Origin: Tigriopus japonicus
Lineage: Eukaryota > Arthropoda > Copepoda > Harpacticoida > Harpacticidae
Length of the DNA: 64,000 nucleotides
Direction: 5' to 3'
NCBI GenBank assembly: GCA_010645155.1
Contig: CM021312.1
Span: 7,847,091-7,911,090 of the forward strand
The notes under the pieces are model-generated. The model saw only the letters and a list, made by a program, of their open reading frames with translations. It ran no database searches and was not told the DNA's origin. Position numbers and translations under genes: made by a program. This document shows positions 32,001 through 43,669 of the stretch, one piece after another (within the stretch, counting starts at the first letter, position 1; every line of letters begins with the position of its first letter).

Positions 32001-35000
32001 CACTCGAGCCAGCGAAAGCTCCCATGAAACACCCACGAAGGTCTGAACCCGTTCCCAAAGTAACCAAGCCCAAGACTAAACCAGGTGGTTTAGCTACAGT
32101 GACTAAATCTGCGAATAAAGCGAAAATCAACGAGACGTTCTCTGCTATGAAACGCCCAAAGCAATCTCTACAGCGGTTGACTCTCATCAAACCCATGAAG
32201 TCTGCTCAGAGTCGATCAACCGTCCGACACCCAAACCCTTTTGCAGCCAAGAACATGTATTACGACGAGCGCTGGATCCAAAAACAGGAGAGTGGTTTCA
32301 CACGATGGCTCAATTTCATCCTGACTCCGGAGGCTTTGGATGATAAAGACGACCCTTCAGCCGTGCCAGGGAAAATCGATGTGACTAAAGTTTGGAAAGC
32401 ATGCTCGTCTAATGTTCGAGTTCCACGGGCTCCCACGCGTGAAGTTATGTCCATGAGGGCTTATACGGTTCGTCGAAAAATGAACCAGTTGAGACGACAT
32501 GCTTGCACTCTGTGGCAGACTCCAGGGGTTGCCCAAGTCATCACCAAAGTAGAAATTGAGATTGAGAAAAAAGGACTCATAATTCGAAAAGACAAGAGCT
32601 TGAACAAGGATGTTGGCATGAAGAAGAGTTTCCTCGAATTGCTCTTGAGTTACAATCCGCTTTGGCTGAAGATCGGCCTTGAGACCATCTATGGAGAGCT
32701 TCTCAGTTTCACTGCCTCCGACGTGGTGGGTTTGAGTCAGTTCATTCTTACTCGAATGTTGTCCAATCCGGATATTCAGGCTGAATTTGCTCACCCTCAC
32801 GTACCTCACCATTTTGGACCAGGCTACGAAGAGGCTTTGAAGCAATACACTTTGAAGAAATTTCTTCAAGTTGTGTTCTTCCTGGATCAAGCCAAAAAGA
32901 ACCGCCTCATTAAACATGATCCTTGTCTGTTTTGCAAGGATTCCAAGGTTAAGGTAAGATAGTTAAATCTTTCCTTTTATCAGTTCTTGCACGTGAACTT
33001 TACTTTTTTATCTTCTCCTCGCACCTTCAGATGTCCAAAGACGTTCTCGTGCAATTTTCTCGAGACTTTTTGGCTGGCGAAGGCGATGTGATCAAACATT
33101 TGGCTTACTTGGGATTTATTGTCAACCACAAGCAAACCCCCTTAGATGAATTTGATTACGCCGTGACCAATTTGGCTATAGATCTCAAGGATGGGATTCG
33201 TCTAAGGTAATTTAAGGCAGATTTCATAGGTACATACGCAAGAATCCACGTGCCTCATCCTTCTTTCAATATCGTTCTAGTCGCGTTGCTGGCTTATTTA
33301 CGTCTCAAGAGTTGAGTGACAAATTGCGTATGCCTGCCCAATCGAGACTCCAAAAGGTTCACAACGTCGAATTAGCACTGAAGGCTTTGAGAAACTCTGG
33401 CAATGGGTTGCCGAAAGATATCGATGCTCGCAGTATCGTGGACGGTCACATGGAGAAGACCCTGTCGCTCATGTGGCATATCATTTACGGCTTCCAATTG
33501 GACAGAATACTTGACGAAGGACGGCTTCAAACTGAGATCAAGCATTTGTTCAAGAGCCTTGAATATCGGCGTCAAATTGGAGATCAAGAAGCGTCCAAAG
33601 GAATGAATTACATCTTGGAATGCAAACGGCGTTCTTTGGCCGAAAACTTCGGAAAAACTACGGAAGTGACCTCGACTGAAAATGATTGGATGACCGCCCC
33701 CAAAATGAAACTTTTGCTAGAGTGGGCCCGACTCGTATGCGCTCATTACGCCTTGGAAGTAGAAAATTTGACAGTGTCGTTCTCCGATGGACGATGCCTG
33801 TGCTTCATGCTTCATCACTATTATCCAAGCTTTCTTCCTCGTGATCAAATCAAAATGCAAACCATGATGGCTCAACAACAAGGAAGTCCGGGGTCTTCGA
33901 ACTCTCCGGCTTTGAATTGCTCGCTCGATGATTCATTTGGCGCCATGACGTATTCGTTTGGTCGAACACCACAATTCTACGACGAGCTTCTCAACAACGA
34001 AAAAGCTAATTTTAAGCTTATTCATGACAAGGTAAGTCCAAGAAATATTGAATGAATGTACTTAGTGGTGATTTTGAATGCATTTCACGTCGTTCGATGT
34101 TACTCACAGATAAACGAGTTAGGAGGTGTTCCCTTGCTAATTCGAAGTGGAGACATGAGCAACACCATCCCGGATCAAAAAGTTACAACAACGTTCTTGA
34201 TCTATTTGGCTGCTCGGCTGCTTGACCTCTCCGTGGAAATGACCGCGGCTAGAACCATTCAACTCGCTTGGCGAAAGCATCACGCCAACAAAGTGGAAAA
34301 GCAACTCAAGGTGAAATACGCTCTATAATTGCATAAAAGTTTACATTTTTACCCCAATCCTAATCCAAACTGCATTTGTAATGTGAAATATACGTTGAAA
34401 CCTGCAAAGCTATTCAAGTTGATTTGGCAATTTCATTTTCTCTACTAATCGACTTCGACATGTTAGACACATTACTGACATCTAAATTTTTTCAGAGATG
34501 CCATGCTGCTGCCAAAGTCATTCAGTTCCATGCCAGACGTTGGTTGCATAAGATTCACGTCCAAAAGTACTTGAAATCGACCTTAGCTATTCAGAGATGC
34601 TATAGAAAGTAAGTTCCAAAGTACGGTAGTTAGTTACTCTTTTTCATTATGACTTGACAACTCACTTGTTCCATTAGGTATATCACTCGTAAGAGGTTGC
34701 TGAGATCGTTGAATGACCGAATCGTTTTAAAGCGGCAGGCAAAGGAATTGGCTCTCCTCGAGCAACAAAGGCGATCGGCCATTCAAATCCAAACCTTGTG
34801 GAGGCAATATGTTTGCCGAAAGCGCTTTCTGTCTTTGCGAAGAAGTTGCTTTATGCTTCAGGCCATGAGGCGTAAGAAAGTATTGAAGATTAAGGCTGAT
34901 CTTGAACTTCAAAACAAAGCCTCTCGCGTCATCCAGAGAGCGTGGAGGCGATTCCAAGTTACCCGGAGGTGGCTTCTTATGAACCAATCGGCCATCTCAA

Positions 35001-38000
35001 TTCAATGTTGGTTCCGTCAGATCTTAGCAAGACGTCGTTTGAGGGCGTTATTGGCTACCAAAAGGGAACAAGCGTGCGTCAAAATTCAGTCATGGTTTAG
35101 AATGACGACAAATCGCAAGGACTACTTAAAACGCAAAAGATCTTGTATCCTCATTCAAGCATTTCTCCGAGGATCTAAAATTAGGAATCAGTTCAGCATG
35201 GCTACGCAGGTTGGTGGTATATGGTTATTTTTTTGTTTACAACTTCTATTTTGAGAACGACAATTTTGATTTAGATTGCCAAGGATACGGTATTGCCCAT
35301 GTCTATGTCCATTGACGAAAAGCTTCACCTCTGTCTTTACCAAGCAGAGCACCTGAATCAAAGAGCCGTTGAAAAAGCTGAACTTGTCCGAAAATATTTG
35401 GTTGCAAACCAATTTCAAAATTCGGAAGATGCCTCCTTGTCCAATGCTTTGCTCAAAGTATTTTCTCGAACTCAACTGCTTCGAACCGAGGTATTGTTTG
35501 ACCGACTGAGTTTTCAAGATTTTTGAGGTTTTCTAATTTTGATGTTTTTGAATGTAGAGCTTGCAACCGAGTGCTATAATAATGCAAAGAATTGTTCGCA
35601 ACTGGCTGCAAAGGCTTCGAAGTGCCAAAATCATCACGTCTTCACTTGTTATTCAGAGATGGTACAAGAGGTAAGACCATTCCTTCCCATGCACTTGCAA
35701 ACATGTGATGATGATGTTCTTGGTTTTTTTTTCAGAATCAGATCGCGACAAAGCCTTATGTCGATTTTAAACCAAAGAATCGTGGCCAAGGAGCAAGCCA
35801 AGGCAATGGCTCTCCAGAAACTCCAGAGAGATTCGGCAATCAAAATCCAAAGCCAATGGAGACAATATGTCTGCCGGAAAAAGTTTCTATCTTTGCGAAG
35901 AAGTTGCTTAATGGTTCAAGCTATGAGAAAAAAGAAGATTTTGAAAATCCAAGCGGATCAAAGGCGAAAGTTGGAATCAGCTTTGATTATTCAACGTGCC
36001 TGGAAGCGATTCCAAGTGATCAGACAATGGAAAAGGGAGAATCATTCTGCACTTGTGATCCAATGTTGGTATCGTCAAATTCAAGCTAAGCGCGTTCTCG
36101 AACGCTTAAGAGAAAAATACAAGCAGCAAGCTTGCTTAAAGATTCAAACTTGGTTCCGAACCACGGTTCAGCGCCAAAAGTTTGTCCGGATCCTACAAGC
36201 AACGATCGTGATTCAAAAGCATTATAAAGGGCAGTTAGTGAGGAACACCTTCAAGGCTTGCGAAGAGGTACTTTTCTATTATTCAGTTTTTGGGTGATGA
36301 AGTTTGTTCACTGATTTCAAATTGGTTTTAGATACTGTCACGTACTATATTACCCGTCTGTGAGAGCAAGCAAGAAAAGATGATCCACGTCCTTGTTCAG
36401 ATTTCCGAAATGACAATGGTTTTAAAAGACCCATTACAATCTGCACTGACTGGAACGGATAATTTGAATGGATACGAATGCGCGTTACGCAGATATCACG
36501 ACGAGCTTTTTTGCCGCCAACAATTGGTAAGATCTAACTGTGAAATATCCAGTTTCAAAGTATTTGACTAACTTGTTGCAAATTCATTCCAGAAACTCAC
36601 CAAGGCTGCCAATCTCATCCAAACGGCAATCTCTCGATGGTTAAAAGTCTTACAAGTTGAACGAAAAACTCGAGCTGCCGTAATCATTCAAAGCTTTTTC
36701 TTCAGGTAAGTCTTTTAGTGTTGATTTGCTTTTGTCACCACTAGTTATATTCCCTCTACAACTTCAGAGCCAAAGCTCGTCAAGCATTGTGCCTCGAAAT
36801 CACCAACAGAATCTCACACAAACGATTATTGGCGCTCATTGAACAACGCAGACGCAAGAAGGCGTCCGTTCTCATTCAGAGGGCATGGCGCCAACATCGA
36901 GCTAAACTTGTTCAGCAACGGCAATACGAGGCGGCAATCACCGTTCAATGCTGGTTCCGTCGAATCCGCGCGAAGAAAATCTTGAACCGATTAATCAAAG
37001 AGCACCGCAATGAGGCAGCGATCAAATTGCAAGCATGGACGCGAATGTGGATGGCTCGAAAGAAGTTTTTACGCGTGTTGAGGGCGACTTTGATATTCCA
37101 GAAAGCTTTCCGGGGACAACGATTGCGGAAAACCATCAGATTGACACAGATGGTGAGTTTAGTACTGTCGAGTACTCGGAAAGGTTTCAACTTTATTTTG
37201 ATGATTTTGTCCTTTTTTGCTTTCAGATTACTAACGCTACTCTTCTACCTCTGCATGTGCCATTAACAGAAAAAAACGAATGGTTTTTGGTACATGTTCG
37301 TAACCTTATTAATAACGCTCAAGATGTGCAATTATGTCATCGCATTATCAATGTCCTTCATCCGGATAATGATCTCCAAAAGTGCACCCATTTCGAAACT
37401 GCAGTGATTCTCTGTCATCAAGCCTGCGTTCAAAAACGTGTCATGGTATTTGTAAAACAATTGTTTTGGACCCCTACCTACGGTATTCCATTTGATTTTT
37501 TTTCTTCTAGAAATGTCACGGAGCTTCAATTGTTTTACAAAGGTTCATCAGAGGTTGGTTAACCAGGACTCGATATTTCCGTCAACGTCAATCGGCCATT
37601 TCTATTCAGAAATTTTATAAGAAGTAAGTTCTATTTTTCATTCGCCAATGAGAATTCAGCCTAAAATCATATATTTTGTCCATAGAAATAAGGCTAGGAG
37701 AAGTCTCATCAGTATTATCACGGAACGGATTCTTGTGAAACGCAAAGCTAAGGAATTAGCCATTCAAAAAGAGCGGAATCAAGCGGCCACCGTGATACAA
37801 AGTCAATGGAGACGGTTTGTATTGCAAACTCAGTTTTTGACGCTTCGAAGGGCTTGTCTTGTGATACAAGCAATCACTCGAAAGAAGATTCTGAGGGCCA
37901 AAGCTGATCGGGAATTGAAAGAAAAATCCGCTTTCATAATACAGAAAGCTTGGAAGCGGTTTCTATTGAAGAAAACACAGAAAGAGAGGAATTGCGCTGC

Positions 38001-41000
38001 CATTACGTTGCAATGTTGGTATCGAAATATCCAAGCCAAGCGAATTGTAGACGAAATGAGAGCAATCAAGAGGCAGCGAGCTTGCTTGAAGATCCAATCC
38101 TGGTTTAGGATGAAGATGATGGAAAGAAAGTTTGGAAATCTCAAGCGGGCCGCGATTGTTATTCAAAAGTTCTCCCGCGGATCTGTTGTAAGGAAGTCTT
38201 TTGGCTTGGTCAAAGAGGTAAGAAAATAATTGTTGTGTTCATCAATAATGACAGAAGTTCTAACTTCGCTTGAAATATTTCAGATCCAAGCGCAAACTTT
38301 GCTGCCCCTTTCTTCAAGCTTTCGTGCAAAGTTGGCCCAGAGAAAAATTGGAGAAAACGATGAGAATATTCGCGTGAAACATATCTTCGATATTTTAAGC
38401 TCCCAAGATGTTCCAAAGACTCCTTTAGACTTGGCTCTGTTGAATCTCTTCAACACAATTCGAAAAGAACAACTAATGGTAATGCTTTTTTTAGGATTTC
38501 ACGTTTGAACACTTGATGACAAAATATTTTTTAGACCTTGAGCAAATCGGCGAAAACAATTCAACAAGCAATCAAAAAATGGTTGCAAAGGCGTCGACAT
38601 CAAAAGGAAGTTGAAGCTTGTGTTCAAATCCAACGCTTCATTCGCAAGTAAGCTTTCCCTACATGATAATCACTTGGAAATTAAAATTGACATTAATCCA
38701 CTATTATTTCAGAAGCAAATTGAGACACCAATTTAACAGAACAATAGCGAACCGCATCATTCAGAAACGTACTGTTCGGGAAGAAATGAGACAAAATGCT
38801 GCCCTCTTAATCCAGGCTCATTGGAGACGATATATTTGCCGAAAGAGGTATATAACCTTGCGGAGAGCTTGTGTGAGGATGCAAACCATGATTCGACAAA
38901 AGATCCAACAAGCCAAAGCACAACTTGAACTTGAGACAAAGGCAGCCACTGTCATTCAAAGTGCTTTCAGAAGATATCAAGCCGCTCAGAAATGGCAACT
39001 GTTATGGAAATCTGCGACAGTGATCCAATGCTGGTATCGACAAATCTTGGCCAAGAGAGTTCTACGGCATTTGGTTCAAACTCGTCGAGAAAAATCAGCT
39101 CTCACTATCCAAAGGGCCTGGAAGCGATATCAATTCTTCAAACAATGGAAATTGAAGAATGCTAGTGCCACTACCATCCAATGTTGGTATAGACAGGTCC
39201 TAGCCAAACGTGCTCTTCAGACCTTGATTTGGCAGCGTCGAGAAGTGGCGGCTTATAAGATTCAAAGAGCCTGGAAACGATTCCAAGCGGTTCAAAAGTG
39301 GAAATTGAGGAACGCAGCTTCAACGAAAATTCAATCCTGGTACAGGAGAATCATTGCCAAAAGGTTGCTCGACCAATTGCTTCAAGACCGTAGAAACAGA
39401 TCTGTTATTACTATCCAAAGAGCCTGGAAGCGATATCAAGCCATAAAGCTTTGGAAATTGAAGAATGTTTGTGCCACCACTATCCAATCTTGGTACAGAC
39501 AGATTTTGGCCAAGAAATACCTTCATCAGTTACGCGAAGCTCGGCAAAAAGAGTCTGCCATCAAAATCCAGAGAGCTTGGAAGCGATATCGTTGTGTCAA
39601 AAGGTTGAAGTTGCGCCATACTGCCTCAATCAAAATTCAATGTTGGTTTCGACAAATCCAAGCCAAGCAACTCCTCATATCTTTGCGACACGTTAAACGG
39701 GTTCAAGCTTGTTTTAAGATCCAAAGAGCGTGGCGAAGATTCCAAGAGGTTCAACGTTGGAAAATGGAGAAATTAGCCGCCACCAAAATCCAGTTGTGGT
39801 ATCGGGAAATTTTGGTCCAACGTGAGCTCAAGATTCTGCTTGACCGTCAACGTGAAAACGCTTGTCGCAAATTGCAAATGGCTTGGCGAAGATATCGTGT
39901 AGAGCTCAAAGAAAAAGTGAAAATTCGGTCCATTATTCGAATTCAGTCCTGGTATCGGCAAGTTCTAGCTACAAGAACATTGGAGACCTTAAGAGCTGAA
40001 CGCAACGAGCGTTTGTACCAAGAGCGAGCTAAACTGGCCGGAATCACCGTTCAATCTGCCTTGAGAATGTGGATGATTCGGAAAGAGTTTCTGCGCATCC
40101 GCCGTGCTGTGATAGTGATCCAAAAAGTATACCGAGGACATCGAGTCCGAGAGGCCTTCAAAGCCACCTGCAAGGTAATTGATATGATTGAAACGAAAAT
40201 GGGAAATGGATTCTCCTTTTGCAACTCATTTGGACCTTTCAGATCAAGCAAGAGGTGCTTTTGCCAGACTACGAAGTGAATGAGGAATTGGGAAAGAAAA
40301 TCGAGCAAGCTAGACAAAAAGTACAAATTGCTAATCAAAATGCCACCGAGGACAAGAAATTGGGTAACCGGACAGCATTTGCCTTGGACTGTTTATACAC
40401 CAGCCGAGATATGGCACAACTTTTGCAAATACTTAATGACTTGGGTAAGCTCCATTGATCTACTAATGATCATCAGTTGAGTCTAAAATTCCTTTGTGCC
40501 ACTGTAGATGTATCCACTCGATTTTCTGCCAATTGCTGTGATCAAATCGTGGCTGAGAATGATCGATGCATCCGGATTTTGTTGGATCTTTTACTGCGTT
40601 GTAATCGCTCCATCCCTCACATGGAACTCATTGGTACCACCTTGGATGTGTTCATCAGTCTGGCCAAATATGAACCCTCCCGAGTCGTGTTGAATGGGAT
40701 GGTGAACGAGTTGGTCGGAACCATCATCGAGGTGCTGCATATTTTCTACAAGGACAAATTCGTGGACATTTACAACAAAGGTTTTGCCCTTCTCTGGCTA
40801 ATGTCCTTCGACGACCAAGCCAAAACAATCATGTGTTCGACTAATATATCCAAGAAAATCGTGGAGATGCACAAATTCTATCACAGGATTCACACGAAGC
40901 AAGTGGAAAAGGAGAAAAGACGAAGCAATTATCTACCCGCTAATTTCAAGAAATCCCAAGCCAAGTTCAAATGCAAAAAGTTGAGTCTCTGTCCACCATG

Positions 41001-41100
41001 GAAAATGCGAGCCGATGAGATTTGCCACCACAAAGAGCCTTTCCTGGCGTCTGAGGCAGTGCTCAAAAAACTATCCTTGAAGCCCTTACCGTTGCCTTAA
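29095..41100 (+). CDS. ASPM: ASPM / abnormal spindle protein
   Basis: I model 23 coding exons: 29095-29133, 29207-29398, 29464-29670, 29747-32953, 33031-33206, 33281-34031, 34110-34310, 34496-34608, 34678-35209, 35275-35490, 35558-35670, 35736-36267, 36332-36526, 36593-36705, 36768-37152, 37227-37445, 37511-37623, 37686-38217, 38284-38478, 38535-38647, 38713-40174, 40243-40444 and 40508-41100. The reading frame stays open, giving about 3466 residues (human 3477). Domains: N-terminal ASH domain (about 14-146); long disordered acidic region with a His-rich stretch; the conserved block [12 protein letters not shown]...WLNFILTP; two calponin-homology domains (about 1170-1570, with [18 protein letters not shown]); IQ repeats (about 1575-3190) binding calmodulin or light chains; and a C-terminal region with [15 protein letters not shown] focuses microtubule minus ends at spindle poles. 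The IQ part is a five-fold exon-cassette repeat. Confidence 0.97.
30537..30560 (+). repeat. CAT trinucleotide run coding for histidines
   Basis: An in-frame (CAT)n run inside ASPM exon 4 lies in a His/Gln-rich segment (about 30475-30595). Confidence 0.85.
34496..40444 (+). repeat. Five tandem three-exon cassettes in ASPM
   Basis: The exon lengths repeat in order: 113, 532, 216; 113, 532, 195; 113, 385, 219; 113, 532, 195; 113, 1462, 202. The phases are identical each time (phase 0 in, phase 2 after the 113-nt exon, phase 0 after the long exon). The last exon shifts by one base. The short and long exons encode IQ motifs. The third exon of each cassette encodes a non-IQ segment beginning I....(V/I/L)LP. 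In the fifth cassette the long exon has grown by 930 nt, about six more copies of a 51-residue double-IQ unit (…IQCWYRQ…IQRAWKR…). Confidence 0.9.
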
Positions 41101-41127
41101 CTATCTCTGTGTAGAGTGTACAACCAC

Positions 41128-41133
41128 AATAAA
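41128..41133 (+). terminator. ASPM poly(A) signal
   Basis: AATAAA 28 nt after the ASPM stop codon. Confidence 0.6.
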
Positions 41134-42252
41134 CCCACGTTTATCCATTTTTGGCCACGGTCGATGATTTCTAGAGATGCGCGAAATAAACGGGTGAAGC
41201 AGCCGATCCTTTCTCATTTGATAAAAACGGTTTGTGAACTTACCAAAATCGGGATGTATATGAAACCGCTGACAATTATCATTTTCTGTCCCTATCAGTC
41301 ATTCTAGTCGGTCTTTACTTAAATTTGTGAGTGTTCTCATTAATCCATTTTTCTGGACGAAGGTCGGAGTAAAAAAATACGCCCTCTCAAAACTCAGGGC
41401 CTCTGAAATGACATGAAATAAATGACCTTGCCTTCTTTTCAAAAAAGGGCCAACTCATTCACGTAATGTAAAACAATTTTTATCATTCATCCTCGTCTTT
41501 TCGAAGGCGAAGAATTTCACTTACTTAAGGATATTCTGCAACATAGGTTAGGTTAACCTTCTTTGCTATCCTAGCTACGGGGGGAAGAAATATTCGATTA
41601 GGACTTGAAAGAATAGGCGAGCCATGTGAAGGTCTTGAAGGTCAGCAAGAGGCTGCGATTCTAAGACCTGGTGTAGTAACCAGGCCTATAAGCCAGGCCT
41701 CGGAAGTAATCTTATCAGAGGGATATCAAAGTCGGGTGGGAGAGGGGGGACTTGAAGTCACCTACACGGAAACCACGAACAGTTAGTTGTCTTTCCGAAA
41801 GAAAGAAAGAGGCTAGTGGAATCAGTAGGAACTAAAGACTCTAGTAGGAACTTAAAGGTTTCGTCAACACTAGAGAGCATAAAATAGCGCTCTAGTCAAC
41901 ACGAAACCTGTACTCCTCTAGTCTCTGGTGAATGTAAAAAGCCTTTATCTCATCATCATCCTCACAGTCCAGATTTCTGTCGTTTCTGAATCATCCTCGA
42001 TTGGACAAAGATAAAGCCTTACAAGCTACAAAACCCGAACCAAATCGTCTGAAATCAACGTAAACATTTAAGGATTTACGATTTGCGACCCATTCTAAAA
42101 TAACCTACCTCGTACTACGTCCTCTCCGTCCGTCGCATGGCATGTTCCTCGCTCAGCTGACGTGATGTCATAAAAACAAGCCCAACATCAACAAAATATC
42201 CACCATCATCATCCTCATCGTCTTCATCTCTTGCTCCTAGTGTCTTTTAGCC
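41134..42252. other. ASPM-ACAT1 intergenic region
   Basis: No gene is seen. At 41857-41908 an imperfect hairpin is formed by GGTTTCGT...CTAGAG and CTCTAG...ACGAAACC around a 14-nt loop, with an internal mismatch. The last 200 bp contain CAT/TCATC repeats and presumably the ACAT1 promoter. Confidence 0.45.
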
Positions 42253-43552
42253 ATGGCCCGTTGTCTCCGGATTGGTGGGCTAGCTCAACGCGGTTTCGCC
42301 TCCATCGCCGTCAAGAATGACGTGGTCATCGTAGGAGCGGCTCGTACTCCCATGGGCTCATTCCGAGGGTAAGATAAGACACACGCACGTGCACTTCTTT
42401 CTCAATCCCCGTTTTGAGCTCTCACCCTTCTCCTTTAGATCTTTGGCTCCCGTGCCCGCCCCTCGATTGGGCGCGGCCTGCATCACGGAGGCGCTCAAGC
42501 GAGCCGGCGTCGAGGCTAGTGCCGTGGAAGAGGTCTACATGGGCAACGTGTTGAGTGCGGGTCTAGGACAGGCTCCGGATCGTCAAGCGGCCCTGTTTGC
42601 CGGCCTTCCGCCCTCTGTCACGTGTACGCTCATCAATAAGGTCTGCGCCTCCGGCATGAAGGCCATTATGTGCGCGGCCCAAAGTCTGTCCATGGGCGGA
42701 AGTCAGGTGGCGGTGGCGGGCGGGTTCGAATCCATGTCCAATGTGCCCTATTATCTTGAACGAGGTCAGACTCCATATGGCGGGATCAAGATGACCGATG
42801 GATTGGTGGGTGATGGTCTGACCGATGTGTACAACAAGTTTCACATGGGCAATTGCGGCGAGAACACGGCCCAGAAACTCAATATCACCCGTGAGGAGCA
42901 AGACGCTTATGGCATGCAGAGCTATCGCCGATCGGCTAATGCTTATGCCGAGGGTCTGATCCAACCCGAATTGTTCGATTTCTCCGTGTTGAAAGGCACC
43001 AAACCCCCGGTGATTGTCAAGGAGGACGAGGAGTACACCAAGATCAATTTCGACAAGTTCACCAAGTTGCCCACGGTGTTTCAGAAACAGGGTGGCACCA
43101 TCACGCCGGGCAATGCGTCCACCCTATCCGATGGTGGAGCCGCTTGCGTCTTGATGACGGCTCAGGCGGCCGAACGACAGAAATTGAAGCCTTTGGCCCG
43201 AATTTTGGGCTTTGCCGATGGAGCCACGGTTCCCATCGACTTTCCCACCGCTCCCCGATTTGCTACGGATAAACTACTCAAGACCATGGGAATGAATGCT
43301 CAGGAAGTCGATTTGTGGGAAATTAACGAAGCATTTAGCGTGGTAGTGCTAGCCAATATGAAACTCCACGAGCTGGATCCGGCCAAGGTCAACATTCACG
43401 GTGGGGCGGTGAGCTTGGGTCATCCTTTGGGTGCTTCCGGGGCCCGGATCACAAATCATTTGGTGTACGCCCTCAAACCCGGTCAAAGAGGCGTGGCTAG
43501 CATATGTAATGGAGGCGGTGGAGCCAGTGCCATAATGATTGAACGACTTTAA
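42253..43552 (+). CDS. ACAT1: Mitochondrial acetyl-CoA acetyltransferase (thiolase)
   Basis: Two exons (42253-42368 and 42439-43552, phase 2) give 409 residues. The N-terminus [20 protein letters not shown] is a basic, acid-free transit peptide for mitochondria. The thiolase fold starts at [16 protein letters not shown]. The acyl-accepting cysteine is in NKVCASGMK (about Cys108), the catalytic histidine in [12 protein letters not shown] (about His367) and the second catalytic cysteine in ICNGGGGAS (about Cys395). The enzyme interconverts two acetyl-CoA and acetoacetyl-CoA in ketone-body and isoleucine metabolism. The coding sequence is more GC-rich than its neighbours, as is usual for a highly expressed gene. 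CC2D1 follows 117 nt after the stop. Confidence 0.96.
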
Positions 43553-43593
43553 AACAACGAGAACCTGCCTCAGATCTAAAAAAAAAACAGTCA

Positions 43594-43599
43594 AATAAA
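43594..43599 (+). terminator. ACAT1 poly(A) signal
   Basis: AATAAA 42 nt after the ACAT1 stop and about 70 nt before the acceptor sequence that precedes CC2D1. This order (stop, poly(A) signal, acceptor, ATG) is that of an operon intergenic region. Confidence 0.65.
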
Positions 43600-43651
43600 C
43601 CTTCCGTTTTCCCCACAAATACAATCTGATCGCCATTTTGCTCTGATTGGG

Positions 43652-43669
43652 ATTTTCTCTTCATTGCAG
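43652..43669 (+). promoter_or_regulatory. Splice-acceptor sequence before CC2D1 start
   Basis: The pyrimidine-rich ttttctcttcattgcag ends directly at the CC2D1 ATG (43670). It is either the 3' end of a 5'-UTR intron or a trans-splice site; ACAT1 leaves only 117 nt of space. Confidence 0.6.

Noticed and set aside
29725..32917. Many antisense and shifted open frames over ASPM
   Set aside because: They are shadows of the long real coding exon.
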